Assembly: GCA_039794245.1 (NCBI GenBank)
Contig: JBDIVS010000018.1
Span: 1-60,593 of the forward strand
Reading direction: 5' to 3'
Source: DAITQM01 sp039794245
GTDB taxonomy: Bacteria; Pseudomonadota; Gammaproteobacteria; Xanthomonadales; Wenzhouxiangellaceae
DNA: 60,593 nt
The translations under genes were made by a program, and so were the position numbers. This document shows, in pieces, positions 28,801 to 39,400 of the stretch. How positions within the stretch are numbered: the stretch's first letter is position 1; each line of letters begins with the position of its first letter. The notes under the pieces were generated by a model. That model saw nothing but the letters and a program-made list of their open reading frames with translations. It was not told the origin of the DNA and ran no database searches.

Positions 28801-29972
28801 GTCAGCGGCGCGGGCGGCGGTGTTGCGCCGCCGGTCAGTTGTTCCAGCCGTTCGCCGAGCAGGCGGTTATGGGTGATATTGCCGGCAGCGATCACCCACG
28901 GCGCGGTGGCCGGCAGGCTGACACTGCCGGCCTGCGGCCCGCTGTTGCCGGCCGACGAGGCGGCGACGATCCCCTGAGTGCGCATTTGCAGCAATAGCTC
29001 GGTATCGGTGGTGAACGGATCCTGCAAACCGTTCCACGGATCGAAAACCGCCGCTCCGCCGATCGACAGATTGACGACATCGACGTCGTCCATCATCGCC
29101 TGCTCGAGGCCGGCGACGATATCGTCGAAAGCGCACACCGGCAGCCCGCCGTCCGCGGGGTTCTTGCAGATTTTGTAGGCGGTCAGATTGGCGTGGTTGG
29201 CGACCCCGGCGATGTTGAACACGATCTGCGGCACGCCGGGAAAAGTGATACCGAAACTGAGTACGTTACCCGCTGCGATGCTTGCCACGTGGCTGCCATG
29301 CCCGTTCGGATCGCGACCTTTGGTGCCTTCGTCGGTGAAATCGTAGACCCCGATCAGCTTGTCGTTGCAAAGCACTTCGGGATCGCTGCACAGTCCGAGT
29401 TGGGTGCCGCGCGGATTGGTGTGATTGAAACCGTCGCCGCCGAGGTCGGCGAAAAACTCCGACTCCCAGTTGATGCCCGAGTCCAGAATGCCGATCACGA
29501 TCCCTTCACCACGGCTTTTCAAGCCGACCGGGCCGTTCCAGATCGCCGGCGCACCGATCCATTGCGGGCCGGCGTCAAGCGCAAGATCGTAGTAATAAAC
29601 GGGCTGCACCGCAACCACGCCGGGCATGGCGCGCACTGCCGCCGCTTCTTCATCGCTCAGCGCCAGCGAAAACCCATTCAGCTGCGTGCTGTAGCGATGG
29701 CGGGGGACGATCTCGCGGCCGGCCATGACCGCGATCTCGCCGATCAGGCGCGACTGCTCGGCCGCCAGCATCGCCTGGTACTGCTTGGCCGACGGGCTAC
29801 GAACATCGACCGCCCCACCCTCGGCCGCCAACCCGGCGGCCAGCGCCGGGCGCTCGAGTTCGACAATCCAGCGGCCGGATGGCGAGACACTGGGCAAACG
29901 GGCCTGAACGCCCGAGACGGCGGCAAGTAATACGCCGCCGGCCAGCAGCAAATGTTCACTTTTCCAATTCAT
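25899..29972 (-). CDS. secreted subtilisin-family (S8) serine protease with PA domain
   Basis: A 1357-residue protein. A signal peptide covers residues 1-24 (LLLAGGVLLAAVSGVQA), followed by an inhibitor-like propeptide to about 130. The catalytic triad is Asp164 (GILDSGINWES), His225 (DPNGHGSHVAS) and Ser579 (TGTSMASPHIAG). A protease-associated domain (about 440-510, GRIVVCDRGVYGRVEKGFNV) is inserted before the serine, as in subtilases with PA domains. The last 750 residues are beta-rich domains, some resembling pre-peptidase C-terminal folds, with CPLCPP and a terminal cysteine. Probably exported and self-processed. Its ATG overlaps the gor stop by 17 bases although the functions seem unrelated. 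Confidence 0.9.
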   Translation of the reverse strand: MNWKSEHLLLAGGVLLAAVSGVQARLPSVSPSGRWIVELERPALAAGLAAEGGAVDVRSPSAKQYQAMLAAEQSRLIGEIAVMAGREIVPRHRYSTQLNGFSLALSDEEAAAVRAMPGVVAVQPVYYYDLALDAGPQWIGAPAIWNGPVGLKSRGEGIVIGILDSGINWESEFFADLGGDGFNHTNPRGTQLGLCSDPEVLCNDKLIGVYDFTDEGTKGRDPNGHGSHVASIAAGNVLSFGITFPGVPQIVFNIAGVANHANLTAYKICKNPADGGLPVCAFDDIVAGLEQAMMDDVDVVNLSIGGAAVFDPWNGLQDPFTTDTELLLQMRTQGIVAASSAGNSGPQAGSVSLPATAPWVIAAGNITHNRLLGERLEQLTGGATPPPAPLTGAGITAGTVQLPIVHAADLGFPLCGTGEAELLTGCDGAPGQLTGASNPFPPGSLSGRIVVCDRGVYGRVEKGFNVKAAGAAGMVLANTALDGESIVSDQHCLPAVHIGEQAGDLLRTWLASGANHRGRISGTQRVLDDAFGDRLAASSSRGPNAEIEGVLKPDAVAPGTDIIGASDQPMQVAFLTGTSMASPHIAGSAALIRAVHPSWTPAQIHSALVTTAAAGSVIDENGRPAGRNAQGAGRVNLGAAVNAGLYLNTTDAAFRTADPRNNGGQAAIDAMNLPAIRIDRCFAECTARRTVTDMQGGGAWSATLEGDIVGTVTPANFTLGNGASRTLTVTINARDPARLNRWNDGAVVLESPGAPVQRLPLAVFNSPGDLPDQLEIETASTRGSRVFTLSGLAAIDGANWRAGTLVRQSAQTNNSVPQDPTRDDPFDNLTGTVRELVEVPPGTALLLARSTAASSALDVDLFVGRDLNGDGLPSGDEQMCASTTLTDVESCRLDNPEPGTYWLVYQNWESNNIGASIAREHVVVPGVPGGNLFAQAQGIVAEGAPFNLKLAFDEGRMAPGETWWGVVEMGTAPSLPGNIGLIPVRITRSGTPPVATLPMASGVSRTLRLAASAEHDRMFIDVPPGAGQLTVRLEGEAGQLQLARVPFDQAFGAEPLAGPAPASRPFSTTIAFGAAEIAVQPPALQPGRWYVVARNTAAAERGFTATAALSFTGPEIDIQRNNFASRTRQTFQGIEFNRVGTHYAFAWFTYGDDGLPQTYLGSAPREPGANVVRTVVSGFTGNGSNQAAHTVGEAILTFLANDELIFSYTLMGESGSEKLGIIAALTCPEVNGQPFNVTGHWTPNLPGQGGESLLINQANQAYLFYFFGATGRLHWLLGGNGQTFFANPVTTLVQHQGFCPLCPPVPVVRTPVGTLTHEIGDDRNLMQTVDVQLVPPLNGTLQATRPFTKLTDDNVCQ

Positions 29973-31326
29973 CGCCGAGCACCTCGAAAGTGCGCAACGT
30001 CACGATCTCTTCGGCCGCCGTCGGATGGATGCCGATCGTCGCATCGAAATCGGTCTTGGTCAAGCCTGCCTTGATGGCCACGGCGAAGCCCTGGACGATT
30101 TCTGGGGCATCGCGGCCGATCATGTGCAGGCCCACGACCCGGTCGGTGGCGTCTTCGACGATGAGCTTGATCAGCGTCTGTTCCTCGCGGCCGGTGAGCG
30201 TGTATTTCAGTGGTCTGAAACGGGACTGATAAACCCGCAGCCGGCCGTAGCGCTCGAGCGCCGCTTCCTGTTCCGGACCGACGCTGGCGATCGGCGGATT
30301 GCAGAACACCGCCGACGGCACGAAACGGTGATCGACCGGGCGCGGCCGGCCGCCGAATTCGGTGTCGGCGAAGGCGTGGCCTTCGTGGATCGCCACCGGC
30401 GTCAGGTTCACCCGATCGGTCACATCGCCAACGGCGTGGATCTGGGGCACCGAGGTGCGCGAATACTCGTCCACCACGACCGCACCGCCGGCCGCGGTTT
30501 CGACCCCGGCCGTTTCGAGACCGAGGTTGCGCGTATGAGGATTTCGACCGGTGGCGAGCAAAAGTTCGTTCACCGCCAACACCTCGCCGTTGTCGAGCGT
30601 CACTTCGAGCGCCCCGCGCCGGCCGGCGGCGCCGGCGACCGTGGCGTTGTGGACGATCCGGACGCCGCGCCGATTAAGCTCGATTTCAGCCTGCCGGCGG
30701 ATCGCCTCATCGAAACCGCGCAGGATCAGATCGCGGCGGTAAACCATCGTTACCTCGGCGCCGAGGCCGCGGAAAATGCCGGCGAATTCGACCGCGATGT
30801 AGCCACCGCCGTAAATCGCCAGGTGGCGCGGAAATTCGTTCAGGTTCTCGAATACATCGTCTGAAATGATCGCCAGGTCGTTGCCCGGGAATGCGGGCCG
30901 TACGGGCCGGCCGCCGGTGGCGATCAGGATTTTTTCCGCCTGGATCCGCCGTTCGCCGACCGCCACTGTGGCCGCATCGACCAGGCACCCGCGGCCTTCG
31001 TACAGGCGCACGCCGGCCTCGCCGAGCAATCTCAGATAAACGCCGTTCAACCGGTCGATTTCGCGGTTCTTGGCGGCGATCAGCGCCGGCCAGTCGTGGC
31101 CGCGGACTTCGACGTCCCAGCCGTAGGCCGCGGCGTCCTCGAAGTCGTCGTGAAAGTGCGCCCCGTAGCTCAGCAGCTTTTTCGGCACGCAGCCGCGGAT
31201 CACACAGGTGCCGCCGACCCGGCTCTCCTCGCAGATCGCCACCCGGGCGCCGTGGGAAGCGGCGATGCGCGCTGCCCGCACACCGCCCGAGCCGGCGCCG
31301 ATCACGAACAAATCGTAGCGCTCCAC
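29956..31326 (-). CDS. gor: glutathione-disulfide reductase
   Basis: A 456-residue flavoenzyme that reduces glutathione disulfide with NADPH in the cytoplasm. FAD motif VIGAGSGGVRAAR (8-20), redox disulfide Cys41-Cys46 in GGTCVIRGCVPKK, NADPH motif IYGGGYIAVEFAG, and C-terminal HPTAAEEIVTLR with the catalytic histidine. The open frame runs further upstream, but GTG 31326 with AAGGAAATTC before it gives the family start MERYDLFVIGAG. It overlaps the protease gene by 17 bases. Confidence 0.93.
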   Translation of the reverse strand: MERYDLFVIGAGSGGVRAARIAASHGARVAICEESRVGGTCVIRGCVPKKLLSYGAHFHDDFEDAAAYGWDVEVRGHDWPALIAAKNREIDRLNGVYLRLLGEAGVRLYEGRGCLVDAATVAVGERRIQAEKILIATGGRPVRPAFPGNDLAIISDDVFENLNEFPRHLAIYGGGYIAVEFAGIFRGLGAEVTMVYRRDLILRGFDEAIRRQAEIELNRRGVRIVHNATVAGAAGRRGALEVTLDNGEVLAVNELLLATGRNPHTRNLGLETAGVETAAGGAVVVDEYSRTSVPQIHAVGDVTDRVNLTPVAIHEGHAFADTEFGGRPRPVDHRFVPSAVFCNPPIASVGPEQEAALERYGRLRVYQSRFRPLKYTLTGREEQTLIKLIVEDATDRVVGLHMIGRDAPEIVQGFAVAIKAGLTKTDFDATIGIHPTAAEEIVTLRTFEVLGDELEK

Positions 31327-31522
31327 GAATTTCCTTCCAAAAAAAAGACATGATAGCGCCAGAGGAAGGAATAAGGGTGACCAAAGACAAAATCGGCAGG
31401 CGCATCGCCACGAAGGACGCAAAGAGTACGAAGGGCTCGCTCCGACAGATTCCATCCTTCGTGACCTTCGTGTCCTCGTGGTGACAAATCTTTGTGCATT
31501 TAGTAAATATTGTGGCTCATCT
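31327..31522. repeat. intergenic region with dispersed CTTCGTG repeat (31405-31486)
   Basis: No gene. GCCACGAAGGACGCAAAGAG near 31406 and CCTTCGTGACCTTCGTGTCC with CTCGTGGTGAC near 31457-31485 form an imperfect inverted repeat. It is built of the same words as the repeat at 4476-4539 and the half-site at 3047-3060. Confidence 0.6.
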
Positions 31523-32518
31523 TCATCGCGGGCTTGACGATTCACCAGGCACCAGTACCAGCGCCCCTTCGACGGCACCGCGGCGCAGGCGGTCGAGTGC
31601 CTCGTTGGCAGCGGTGAGCGGCAGGCATTCGGTATGGGTTGCGATGCCGATATTAGCGGCGAGCTGCATGAATTCCCGGCCATCGGCGCGGGTCAGGTTG
31701 GCGACCGAACGAATGACCCGCTCGCCCCACAGCAGGCGATAGGGAAATGAAGGAATATCGCTCATATGGATGCCGCCGCAGACCACGGTACCGCCTTTGC
31801 GCACCGCAGCGAGCGCCGCCGGAACTAACTCTCCGAGCGGGGCAAAGATCAAGGCGGCATCGAGCACGTGCGGCGGAGTTTCGCCGGCGCCGCCGGCCCA
31901 AACCGCCCCGAGATGCCGGGCAAAATGCTGCGCTTTTTCGTCACCGGGCCGGGTGAAGGCATAGATCGACCGGCCGCGGGCCACCGCGACCTGGGTGATG
32001 ATATGGGCCGCGGCGCCAAAACCGTATATGCCGATGTGTTCGGCTTCCTCGCCCGCCATCTTGTACGCCCGATAACCGATCAGCCCGGCACAGAGCAGCG
32101 GCGCGGCGTGCAGGTCATCGTAACGTTCCGGCAATTCGAACACATAAGCGGCATCGGCCAGCAGATACTCGGCATAGCCGCCGTCGCGGTGATATCCGGT
32201 AAAGCGCGCCTGGTCACACAGATTTTCGCGCCCGGCGCGGCACTCCCGGCACCGGCCGCAGGCCCCGGCGAGCCATGGAATTCCGACCCGCAGCCCGGGG
32301 GCGAGATCGACGCTAGACCCGGCCGCAATGACTTCACCGACCACTTCATGGCCCGGGACGATCGGATAACGGATATCGGGCAGTTCACCGTCGTAAAGAT
32401 GCAGATCGGTACGGCATACGGCACAGGCCCGGACCTTGACCAGCACTTCGCCGGCCACCGGCTCCGGCAGCGGGCGACGCTCGGCTTCGAGAGCCGCGCC
32501 GGCGGCGGGCAGCACCAT
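31523..32518 (-). CDS. zinc-dependent alcohol dehydrogenase
   Basis: A 331-residue medium-chain dehydrogenase. Catalytic zinc site Cys35 (CAVCRTDLH) with His57-Glu58 (GHEVVGEV); structural zinc cysteines 87, 90, 93 and 101 (CGRCRECRAGRENLC); NAD-binding IYGFGAAAHI. It belongs to the class with short DGELP and PYRLLWGERVIRSVANLTR signatures. The open frame extends to 32605, but those codons come from mobile element B, whose target duplication lies 13 bases before ATG 32518. The original 5' end and promoter may therefore have been separated from the gene. Substrate unknown. Confidence 0.88.
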   Translation of the reverse strand: MVLPAAGAALEAERRPLPEPVAGEVLVKVRACAVCRTDLHLYDGELPDIRYPIVPGHEVVGEVIAAGSSVDLAPGLRVGIPWLAGACGRCRECRAGRENLCDQARFTGYHRDGGYAEYLLADAAYVFELPERYDDLHAAPLLCAGLIGYRAYKMAGEEAEHIGIYGFGAAAHIITQVAVARGRSIYAFTRPGDEKAQHFARHLGAVWAGGAGETPPHVLDAALIFAPLGELVPAALAAVRKGGTVVCGGIHMSDIPSFPYRLLWGERVIRSVANLTRADGREFMQLAANIGIATHTECLPLTAANEALDRLRRGAVEGALVLVPGESSSPR

Positions 32519-32534
32519 CACCAGATAGTCTTTA

Positions 32535-32908
32535 CCCAACTGTTGCATAAATTCCCGGGATTCTCGGTCAAGCTGGTGAGTACAGCTTGTCCGATTGCCC
32601 GACATATGCGTCGGGAACGCAATTTGAACGGCCGCAGGCCGGCCCGTTGGGACAGGGCGAGGGCAGGACTGCCCGAGTAAAAACCGTAGTCATTCTACGG
32701 TTCGAGGGCAAGCGGGCATGAGAACCAATCTCGGCATCCCGTCGCGGCCGCGCGGAATGCCGAGATTGGTTCTCTATGCGCCACCCGCTTGGGCGAGAAA
32801 CCGGGCGCGTCACCCTGGGTGAATTCGATGCTTGAACTAAAATTCTCATAACTTATTGATTTAATGAAGAAATATATAAATTCGAGCAAAATTTATGCAA
32901 CTGTTGGG
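32535..32908 (+). mobile_element. non-autonomous palindromic element, copy B (374 bp)
   Basis: Ends CCCAACTGTTGCATAAATT (32535-32553) and its reverse complement at 32890-32908. The 4-bp direct repeat TTTA lies at 32531-32534 and 32909-32912. Its internal sequence matches copy A in the opposite orientation: hairpins AACCGTAG/CTACGGTT and GGGCAG/CTGCCC, the inverted pair AGAACCAATCTCGGCAT / ATGCCGAGATTGGTTCT, and the AT-rich end with TTATTGATTTAATGAAG. No coding capacity. Confidence 0.88.
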
Positions 32909-32960
32909 TTTATGGCTCACGCTGGGGCAGTGTGTCGAGGAAGGTCTATACTAACAAGCG

Positions 32961-33902
32961 ATGAACGAAGCGCGCACAGCACCGCATAAAGCGCCGACGA
33001 TCTCGCTGGTTCTGGGCTCGGGCGGCGCCCGCGGGCTGGCGCATATCGGCGTGATCGAAACGCTGGAACGGCACGGGTTCCGGATCAATGCCATCGCCGG
33101 CTGCTCGATGGGGGCGCTGGTCGGCGGGGTCTATGCCGCCGGTAAGCTACCGGCCTACCGCGAATGGGTCACCGGGCTGACCGCCGGCGATGTGTTCGGT
33201 CTGCTGGACTGGACTTTCACCGGCGGCGGGCTGATCCGCGGGCGCAAAATCGTCGCGATGTTGAAAAACCTGATCGGCGAGACCGCCATCGAGGATTTGC
33301 CGATCGCCTACACCGCGATTGCCGTCGATCTCGATCACGGCCGCGAAGTATGGCTCAGCGACGGGCCGCTTTACGATGCGATCCGCGCCTCGATCGCGAT
33401 CCCCGGCGTATTCACACCCCACCGTTACCGTGGCCGGACACTGGTTGACGGCGGCCTGTTGAACCCGGTGCCGGTGGCACCGACGCTGCGCACCTTGAGC
33501 GATTACACCGTCGTCGTCGATGTCAACGGCCCGGACGCCGAACCGCCGCCGCTCGCGCCGCTGCCACCGGCCGAGACGCCGCACGGCAACGCCTTCACCG
33601 CCAAGCTCAAGGAATATCTCGACAGTTTCTCCAAGGACCGCTCGCCGGTCGAGACCACGCCCGGCCTGCTCGCCGTGCTGAGCCGCTCGTTCGACACGAT
33701 GCAGGGAATCATCGCCCGCCAGCAGCTCTTGATCTTCCGGCCCGACCTGGTCATCACACTGCCGAAAAACGCCTGCCTGGTGTACGAATTCCACCGGGCG
33801 GCGGCATTGACCGAACTCGGCCGGCGCGTGACCGAGGCAGCGCTGGCCGCGCACCCCGATTTGGCGGCCTCAGGGCCGGTGGCGGCACGGCGGCAGGCAT
33901 GA
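32961..33902 (+). CDS. patatin-like phospholipase family protein (RssA-like)
   Basis: A 313-residue hydrolase. The oxyanion loop GSGGARG (19-25), the nucleophile elbow GCSMG (Ser49) and the dyad aspartate DGGLLNPVP (Asp163) are all present, so it should be active. It resembles E. coli RssA/RssB-linked patatins. No signal peptide. GAGGAAGG lies 16 bases before the ATG. The stop overlaps the next gene as ATGA, indicating coupling. Element B lies immediately upstream and may have replaced part of the promoter. Confidence 0.88.
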   Translation: MNEARTAPHKAPTISLVLGSGGARGLAHIGVIETLERHGFRINAIAGCSMGALVGGVYAAGKLPAYREWVTGLTAGDVFGLLDWTFTGGGLIRGRKIVAMLKNLIGETAIEDLPIAYTAIAVDLDHGREVWLSDGPLYDAIRASIAIPGVFTPHRYRGRTLVDGGLLNPVPVAPTLRTLSDYTVVVDVNGPDAEPPPLAPLPPAETPHGNAFTAKLKEYLDSFSKDRSPVETTPGLLAVLSRSFDTMQGIIARQQLLIFRPDLVITLPKNACLVYEFHRAAALTELGRRVTEAALAAHPDLAASGPVAARRQA

Positions 33903-35095
33903 GCCGCTGGATCGGCCGCCGGCCGTTTCGCGGCAGCGATTTCCGCCGCGCCCTGACCATCGACGAGCTGCGCCTGGCCGCCCGCCGCTGCGTGCCGAAC
34001 TTTGCCTTCGAGTATCTCGAAGGCGGCGCCGAGGATGAAGTCACGCTGGCCCGCAACCGGGCGGTGTTCGGCGAATACCGCTTCGTTCCGAAAGCCCTGG
34101 TCAATACCGCCGAACGCCGCATCGACTGCGAGATTTTCGGCCGGCCGAGCGCCGCGCCGCTGGTCATCGCGCCGACCGGTCTCAACGGCCTGCAATCTCC
34201 CGCCGGCGATCTGGCGCTGGCCCGCGCCGCGGCGGGGGCCAGGATCCCGTTCACGTTGAGCACCGTCTCGAACGCCGATCTCGACGACATCGCCTTTGCG
34301 GCCGGCGGCCGGCTGTGGATGCAGCTTTACGTCTTCAAGGACCGCGCCATCGCCCGCGACCTGGTGGCCCGCGCCGCGGCGGCCGGCTATGAGGCGCTGG
34401 TCCTGACGGTCGATGCCCAGGTCTTCGGCAGCCGTGAATGGGACCTGCGCAATTTCCGCCGCCCCGGTTTGCTGAACCTGCGAAACCGCCTCGACGCCCT
34501 GTTGCACCCGCGCTGGCTGTACCGCGTGATGTGGCCGGACGGCTTTCCCAAATTCAGCAATATCTGGCGCTACCTGCCGGCCGAATACCGCACGACAAAA
34601 GGCGGCGTCGCTTACACGCCGCGCCTGTTCGCCCAGGACCTCGACTGGCGTGACGTCGAATGGCTGCGCGCGGCGTGGCCGGGCAAGCTGCTGATTAAGG
34701 GGCTGCTCGACCCCAACGATGTGTGCCGGGCGCGCGCTGCCGGCTGCGACGGTGCGGTGCTTTCGAACCACGGCGGCCGCCAGCTCGACCACTGCGTCGC
34801 GCCGCTGGAGATGCTCAGTGAAATCCGCGCCGCGGTCGGTGCCGATTTCACGCTGCTCGCCGACAGCGGCTTCCGGCGTGGCGGCGATGTGGTCAAGGCC
34901 CTGCTGCTCGGCGCCGATGCGGTACTGGTCGGCCGCGCGGTGTTATATGGGCTGGCCGCCGGCGGCGAAGCGGGCGCGGCGCACGCCCTCGGGATTCTGA
35001 CCAGCGAAATCGACCGCGTCCTCGGCCAACTCGGCTGCCGGACACTGGCCGACCTTGCACCGTCGATGATCAGGCGCGTCACCCCCGCGGCTTGA
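33899..35095 (+). CDS. FMN-dependent alpha-hydroxy-acid dehydrogenase
   Basis: A 398-residue flavoprotein of the LldD / glycolate-oxidase family. Motifs: FEYLEGGAEDEVTLARN, APTGLNGLQSPAGDLALARA, LIKGLLDPNDVCRARAAGCD, and SNHGGRQLDHC with catalytic His291 and substrate-binding Arg294, then DSGFRRGGDVVKALLLGADA. The membrane-associating region 180-235 is long, as in LldD. L-lactate, mandelate or another 2-hydroxy acid could be the substrate. It overlaps the patatin gene by 4 bases, and its 3' end overlaps the convergent dnaJ-like gene by 17. Confidence 0.9.
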   Translation: MSRWIGRRPFRGSDFRRALTIDELRLAARRCVPNFAFEYLEGGAEDEVTLARNRAVFGEYRFVPKALVNTAERRIDCEIFGRPSAAPLVIAPTGLNGLQSPAGDLALARAAAGARIPFTLSTVSNADLDDIAFAAGGRLWMQLYVFKDRAIARDLVARAAAAGYEALVLTVDAQVFGSREWDLRNFRRPGLLNLRNRLDALLHPRWLYRVMWPDGFPKFSNIWRYLPAEYRTTKGGVAYTPRLFAQDLDWRDVEWLRAAWPGKLLIKGLLDPNDVCRARAAGCDGAVLSNHGGRQLDHCVAPLEMLSEIRAAVGADFTLLADSGFRRGGDVVKALLLGADAVLVGRAVLYGLAAGGEAGAAHALGILTSEIDRVLGQLGCRTLADLAPSMIRRVTPAA

Positions 35096-35984
35096 AACCG
35101 CTGACCCTGGCCAATTCGCGATAGGCTTCCCGTACTGCGTCGCGGTCGGCCGGCGGCATGACGATCTCGATTTCGGCGAAAAGATCGCCCGGCGGATCGC
35201 CCGGCAGGCCGCGGCCCCGCAGGCGCAATTTCTGCCCGCTGTGTGCCCCGGCGGGAATCTTCAGCTTGACTTCGCCGTCAGGCAAACGCAACTCGGCATC
35301 GCCGCCGAGCGCCGCCTCCCACGGCGCGACCGGCAGCCGGGCGGTTACGTCGCGGCCGTCGAGGTGATAGCGCGCATCGCCGGCGAAGTCGATCTCGATC
35401 AACACATCGCCCGGTTCCATGCCCTGCGGTGCCGGCGCCTGGCCGGCGAGCCGGATCACCTGCCCGGGACGGATGCCGCGCGGGATTTTCACCTCGAGGC
35501 TGCGGCCGCCGGCTTCGGCCGGCAATGTGATGCGCCGCGTCGCGCCGCGGTAGGAATCGGCCAGCTCGATCGCCAGCCGGTAATGGCGGTCCGGACTTTT
35601 CATGCGCCGGCCGTGGCGGGCGCCGCCCATCAGATCTTCGAAGCCGCCCAGCCCGCCAAACAGGCTCGAAAAGAAATCGCTGAAACCGCTGCCGGTAAAA
35701 CCGCCGCCGTCGCCGGTATAAAACCGGGTGTGCCAATCGGGCGGCGGGCGGAACGACTGCCCGGCGCGCCATTGGCTGCCGAGCGCGTCGTAAGCCTGGC
35801 GTTTGTCCCGGTCGTGCAGCACTTCGTACGCTTCGTTGACTTCCTTGAAGCGCTCCTCGGCGTCGGTTTCCTTGCTGACGTCGGGGTGATACTTGCGGGC
35901 CAGCTTGCGGTACGCTTTTTTGATCGTCTCGGCGTCGGCGGTGCGTTCGACGCCGAGGATCTTGTAATAATCCTTGTATTGCAC
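35079..35984 (-). CDS. cbpA: CbpA-type DnaJ co-chaperone (no zinc finger)
   Basis: A 301-residue protein. J domain MQYKDYYKILGVERTADAET, HPD at 33-35, a G/F-rich linker (GDGGGFTGSGFSDFFSSLFG) and two C-terminal beta domains (RITLPAEAGGRSLEVKIPRG, VKLKIPAGAHSGQKLRLRG). No CxxCxGxG repeats, so class B. Such proteins stimulate DnaK ATPase activity. It lies 18 bases downstream of clpB on the same strand, consistent with joint expression in disaggregation. The start codon is ATG 35984. Confidence 0.9.
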   Translation of the reverse strand: MQYKDYYKILGVERTADAETIKKAYRKLARKYHPDVSKETDAEERFKEVNEAYEVLHDRDKRQAYDALGSQWRAGQSFRPPPDWHTRFYTGDGGGFTGSGFSDFFSSLFGGLGGFEDLMGGARHGRRMKSPDRHYRLAIELADSYRGATRRITLPAEAGGRSLEVKIPRGIRPGQVIRLAGQAPAPQGMEPGDVLIEIDFAGDARYHLDGRDVTARLPVAPWEAALGGDAELRLPDGEVKLKIPAGAHSGQKLRLRGRGLPGDPPGDLFAEIEIVMPPADRDAVREAYRELARVSGFKPRG

Positions 35985-36002
35985 GATGCCTCCCGCCGCG
36001 GC

Positions 36003-38597
<2,595 letters not shown>

Positions 38598-38718
38598 CAT
38601 CATCTCCTGAAATCGACCGCCCGACCGCGATCTTGTGGATAACTTGAGGGCGGCGGGGCGCGGAAGCAAGGGTGACCCGGTCGGCCGGCGTGCGGCCCGG
38701 GACGCCCGGCGGCGGCCG

Positions 38719-38747
38719 CTGGCAATCGCCAGGCGCCGGAGTATAAT
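38719..38747 (+). promoter_or_regulatory. promoter of the small membrane protein gene
   Basis: TATAAT at 38742-38747 with CTGGCA (38719-38724) 17 bases upstream, about 80 bases before the ATG at 38826. Perfect -10, 4/6 -35. Confidence 0.6.
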
Positions 38748-38825
38748 CAGACCGCCGTACTTCCGGCGCCGTGGATCCGAACCCGGGTACCAATAACCTT
38801 CCAACGCTGTAACGGGGAGAACACC

Positions 38826-39248
38826 ATGAATCAATATGTCCGAGGCATTGTCGCCGGCCTGATCGCGACGATCGTGCTGTCGATTTTGATGTATCTCAAA
38901 AATATGATGGGCCTGATGCCCGATGTCGATGTCATCGCCATGCTCGCCGGCAAGATGGGCGGCGGCGCGATGATGGGCTGGGTGGGGCATTTCATGATCG
39001 GGGCGATCGTTTACGGTCTGGCCTTCGCGATCATCGGCGGCAAACTGCCGGGCGGCAGCAACGTCAACCGCGGTATCGTGCTCGGCGTCATCGGTTGGCT
39101 GATCATGATGGTCGGGCTGATGCCGATGATGGACGGCGGCATGTTCGGCATGAGCATGCCAAGCGGCATGATGGTGCCGGTTGCGACCTTGATGCTGCAC
39201 ATCATTTTCGGCGCGGTTCTGGGCTTCGCTTACAACAAGCTGGGCTGA
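38826..39248 (+). CDS. small four-helix membrane protein, uncharacterised
   Basis: A 140-residue protein with about four hydrophobic segments (GIVAGLIATIVLSILMYLK; WVGHFMIGAIVYGLAFAIIG; GIVLGVIGWLIMMVGLM; VPVATLMLHIIFGAVLGFAY). It has no cysteines or charged catalytic motif and is unusually rich in methionine and glycine (MMDGGMFGMSMPSGMM). Similar inner-membrane proteins of unknown function are common in proteobacteria. GGGGAG precedes the ATG. It stands alone with its own promoter and a terminator 55 bases downstream. Methionine-rich faces could bind soft metals, but nothing else supports this. Confidence 0.8.
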   Translation: MNQYVRGIVAGLIATIVLSILMYLKNMMGLMPDVDVIAMLAGKMGGGAMMGWVGHFMIGAIVYGLAFAIIGGKLPGGSNVNRGIVLGVIGWLIMMVGLMPMMDGGMFGMSMPSGMMVPVATLMLHIIFGAVLGFAYNKLG

Positions 39249-39303
39249 ACAAAGCCTGCATCATCCGCGCGGCGCCAGCGACACTTGCCAGCGCCGCATC
39301 ATT

Positions 39304-39333
39304 AAAAAGCCGGCCGCGAGGCCGGCTTTTTTC
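39304..39333. terminator. bidirectional rho-independent terminator
   Basis: AAAAAGCCGGCC, loop GCGA, GGCCGGCTTTTTT. A GC-rich stem with A- and T-tracts at both sides, between the membrane protein gene (plus) and the Sel1 pseudogene (minus), so it can end both transcripts. Confidence 0.9.
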
Positions 39334-39400
39334 GGCTGCTCCACGGAATTTATGGGTTGTAGCGGAGGCACCCGGACAGCAACGAGAAACCACCGATCAG

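Noticed and set aside
31327..31683. Upstream extension of glutathione reductase
   Set aside because: It runs through a dispersed repeat and antisense dehydrogenase sequence; the GTG at 31326 gives the family N-terminus.
38598..39200. Upstream extension of clpB by about 200 codons
   Set aside because: The extra text is His/Asp/Arg-rich antisense of the small membrane protein gene; ClpB length and a Shine-Dalgarno fit the start at 38597.
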